Origin: Burkholderiales bacterium
GTDB lineage: Bacteria > Pseudomonadota > Gammaproteobacteria > Burkholderiales > Casimicrobiaceae
NCBI GenBank assembly: GCA_025935435.1
Contig: JAICVH010000170.1
Location: forward strand, 1 to 5,954
Length of the DNA: 5,954 nucleotides
Reading direction: 5' to 3'
Positions 5,059-5,954 of the stretch are shown piece by piece. Positions within the stretch are counted from its first letter, which is position 1. Each line of letters begins with the position of its first letter. The notes beneath the pieces were generated by a model. The model did no database searches. It was not told the DNA's origin and saw nothing but the letters and a program-made list of their open reading frames with translations. Made by a program: the position numbers and the translations under genes.

Positions 5059-5373
5059 TCAGCCCTCCATGGCGAAGTTGATTTCCTGGCCCGGCTTGAG
5101 GCTCACGTAGGCCTTCTTCCAGTTGCGGCGCCGTCCCTGGTGCGTGCCGAAGCGCTTCTGCTTGCCCTTGACGTTCGCGATCTGCACCGATTCGACGTTG
5201 ACCTTGAACATCAACTCGACGGCGGCCTTCACTTCCGGCTTGGTCGCGTTCTGCAGGACGCGGAAGATCACCTGCTCGTGCTTGTCCGCGATGTACGTGC
5301 CCTTTTCGGACACGACGGGCGCGAGCAGCACCGTCATCAGGCGCTCGGCGCTGTATTTGGCTGGTGCACTCAT
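5059..5373 (-). CDS. rplW: 50S ribosomal protein L23
   Basis: L23 sits at the exit of the nascent-peptide tunnel and is the main docking protein for trigger factor and the signal recognition particle. The 104-residue product contains LLAPVVSEKGTYIADKHEQV (residues 17-36), TKPEVKAAVELMFKVNVESV, and the GKQKRFGTHQGRRRNWKKAYV block with the basic GRRRNWKKAYV typical of the family. The ATG at 5371-5373 overlaps the rplD stop as ATGA, with a GGAG 9 bases upstream. The open frame continues upstream to 5805, but that part overlaps rplD out of frame and is not L23-like, so the short start is correct. Confidence 0.97.
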   Translation of the reverse strand: MSAPAKYSAERLMTVLLAPVVSEKGTYIADKHEQVIFRVLQNATKPEVKAAVELMFKVNVESVQIANVKGKQKRFGTHQGRRRNWKKAYVSLKPGQEINFAMEG

Positions 5374-5954
5374 GCGAGAAGCTCCTCGAACTGCGACACG
5401 GCGCCCTTCGTGAGCAGCACGTGGTTGAAGCGGACGAGGCTCACCGGATCGACTTCGTGCGTCTCCAGCACCAGCACGTCCGGCAGGTTGCGCGACGACA
5501 GGAAAACGTTCTCGTCGAGCTTCTCCGTGACCACGAGCACCGTCCCGGCGAGACCGTAACCCTTGATCTTCTGCGCGAAGAGTTTCGTCTTCGGCGCGTC
5601 GACGCCGAGCGCGTCGATCACCGCCAGGCGCTCCTCGCGCACCAATTGCGAGAGGATCGACGCGATGCCCGCGCGATACATCTTGCGATTGACCTTTTGC
5701 GAGAAATTCTCGTCGGGCGAACTCGGGAAGATCTTGCCACCGCCGCGCCACAGCGGGCTGTTCGCCTGGCCCGCACGCGCGCGGCCGGTGCCCTTCTGGT
5801 TCCACGGCTTGCGATGCGACTTGTTGATGTCGCTGCGACCCTTCTGCGCGCGCGTGCCGCGGCGTGCGTTCGCCTGGTACGCCGTCACGATCTGATGGAT
5901 CAGTGCTTCGTTGTAGTCGCGGCCGAACAGCGCATCCGACGCCGCGACGGTCGA
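5370..5954 (-). CDS. rplD: 50S ribosomal protein L4 (5' end cut by window edge)
   Basis: L4 binds 23S rRNA and its extended loop lines the exit tunnel beside L22. In enterobacteria it also represses its own S10 operon through a leader upstream of rpsJ, which is outside this window. The frame is open to the window edge; 194 residues are visible, beginning STVAASDALFGRDYNEALIH, so roughly a dozen N-terminal residues are missing from a protein of about 206. The tunnel loop reads KPWNQKGTGRARAG, with Asn where E. coli has Arg61. SPLWRGGGKIFPSSPDENF and the C-terminal Rossmann-like part (LDENVFLSSRNLPDVLVLE) follow. The ATG at 5886-5888 is internal, not the true start. Confidence 0.97.
   Translation of the reverse strand, partial: STVAASDALFGRDYNEALIHQIVTAYQANARRGTRAQKGRSDINKSHRKPWNQKGTGRARAGQANSPLWRGGGKIFPSSPDENFSQKVNRKMYRAGIASILSQLVREERLAVIDALGVDAPKTKLFAQKIKGYGLAGTVLVVTEKLDENVFLSSRNLPDVLVLETHEVDPVSLVRFNHVLLTKGAVSQFEELLA

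Noticed and set aside
3975..5081. 368-residue open frame on the plus strand
   Set aside because: It is antisense to rpsS and rplB, with composition typical of a reverse-strand shadow and no ribosome binding site or family match that I can see.
5059..5805. 248-residue version of the L23 frame
   Set aside because: The upstream 144 residues overlap rplD in another frame and are not L23-like; the ATG at 5371-5373 gives a normal 104-residue L23 with a good ribosome binding site.
1..5954. A novel accessory, defence or mobile system
   Set aside because: All coding capacity is accounted for by standard ribosomal protein genes in ancestral order, with no foreign gene or break in synteny.

Overview
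The window is a stretch of the conserved bacterial S10-spc ribosomal protein cluster. It lies entirely on the minus strand, so the genes read from the right edge to the left. In transcription order they are rplD (5' end cut by the window edge), rplW, rplB, rpsS, rplV, rpsC, rplP, rpmC and rpsQ, then a 318-base noncoding gap, then rplN, rplX, rplE and rpsN (3' end cut). This is the same order as the E. coli S10 operon followed by the start of the spc operon. Every gene is intact where visible, and all junctions except the rpsQ-rplN gap are tight: 4-base ATGA overlaps, an 8-base and a 17-base overlap, or gaps of 4 to 26 bases.

The organism is probably a high-GC betaproteobacterium. L22, L4 and L2 read most like Burkholderiales and related families from memory (for example RGVRLSAQKGRLVAD in L22 and GRDYNEALIHQ in L4). 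No alignment was run, so the class is moderately sure and the genus is unknown. Several proteins carry terminal extensions compared with E. coli: an Ala/Lys/Pro-rich 57-residue N-terminus on L5, about 18 extra residues at the N-terminus of S17, a longer C-terminus on L29, and Ala/Pro/basic tails on S3 and S19.

The one region not explained by genes is 1545-1862, between rpsQ and rplN. Nine bases after the rpsQ stop is a perfect 26-bp inverted repeat with a 30-base loop (1772-1853), which resembles the REP/RAYT-type palindromic elements of proteobacteria. Next comes a good sigma-70 promoter with an extended -10 (1732-1760), the expected position of the spc promoter. After it is a leader of about 180 bases that contains a strong potential hairpin (1653-1690) before rplN. 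The S10 and spc transcription units are therefore probably separated here by a palindromic element and a new promoter.

All products act together: they are 30S and 50S subunit proteins made in stoichiometric amounts through coupled translation. I found no mobile gene, CRISPR array, tRNA or accessory system. The noncoding gap and the extended L5 are the parts most worth a second look.
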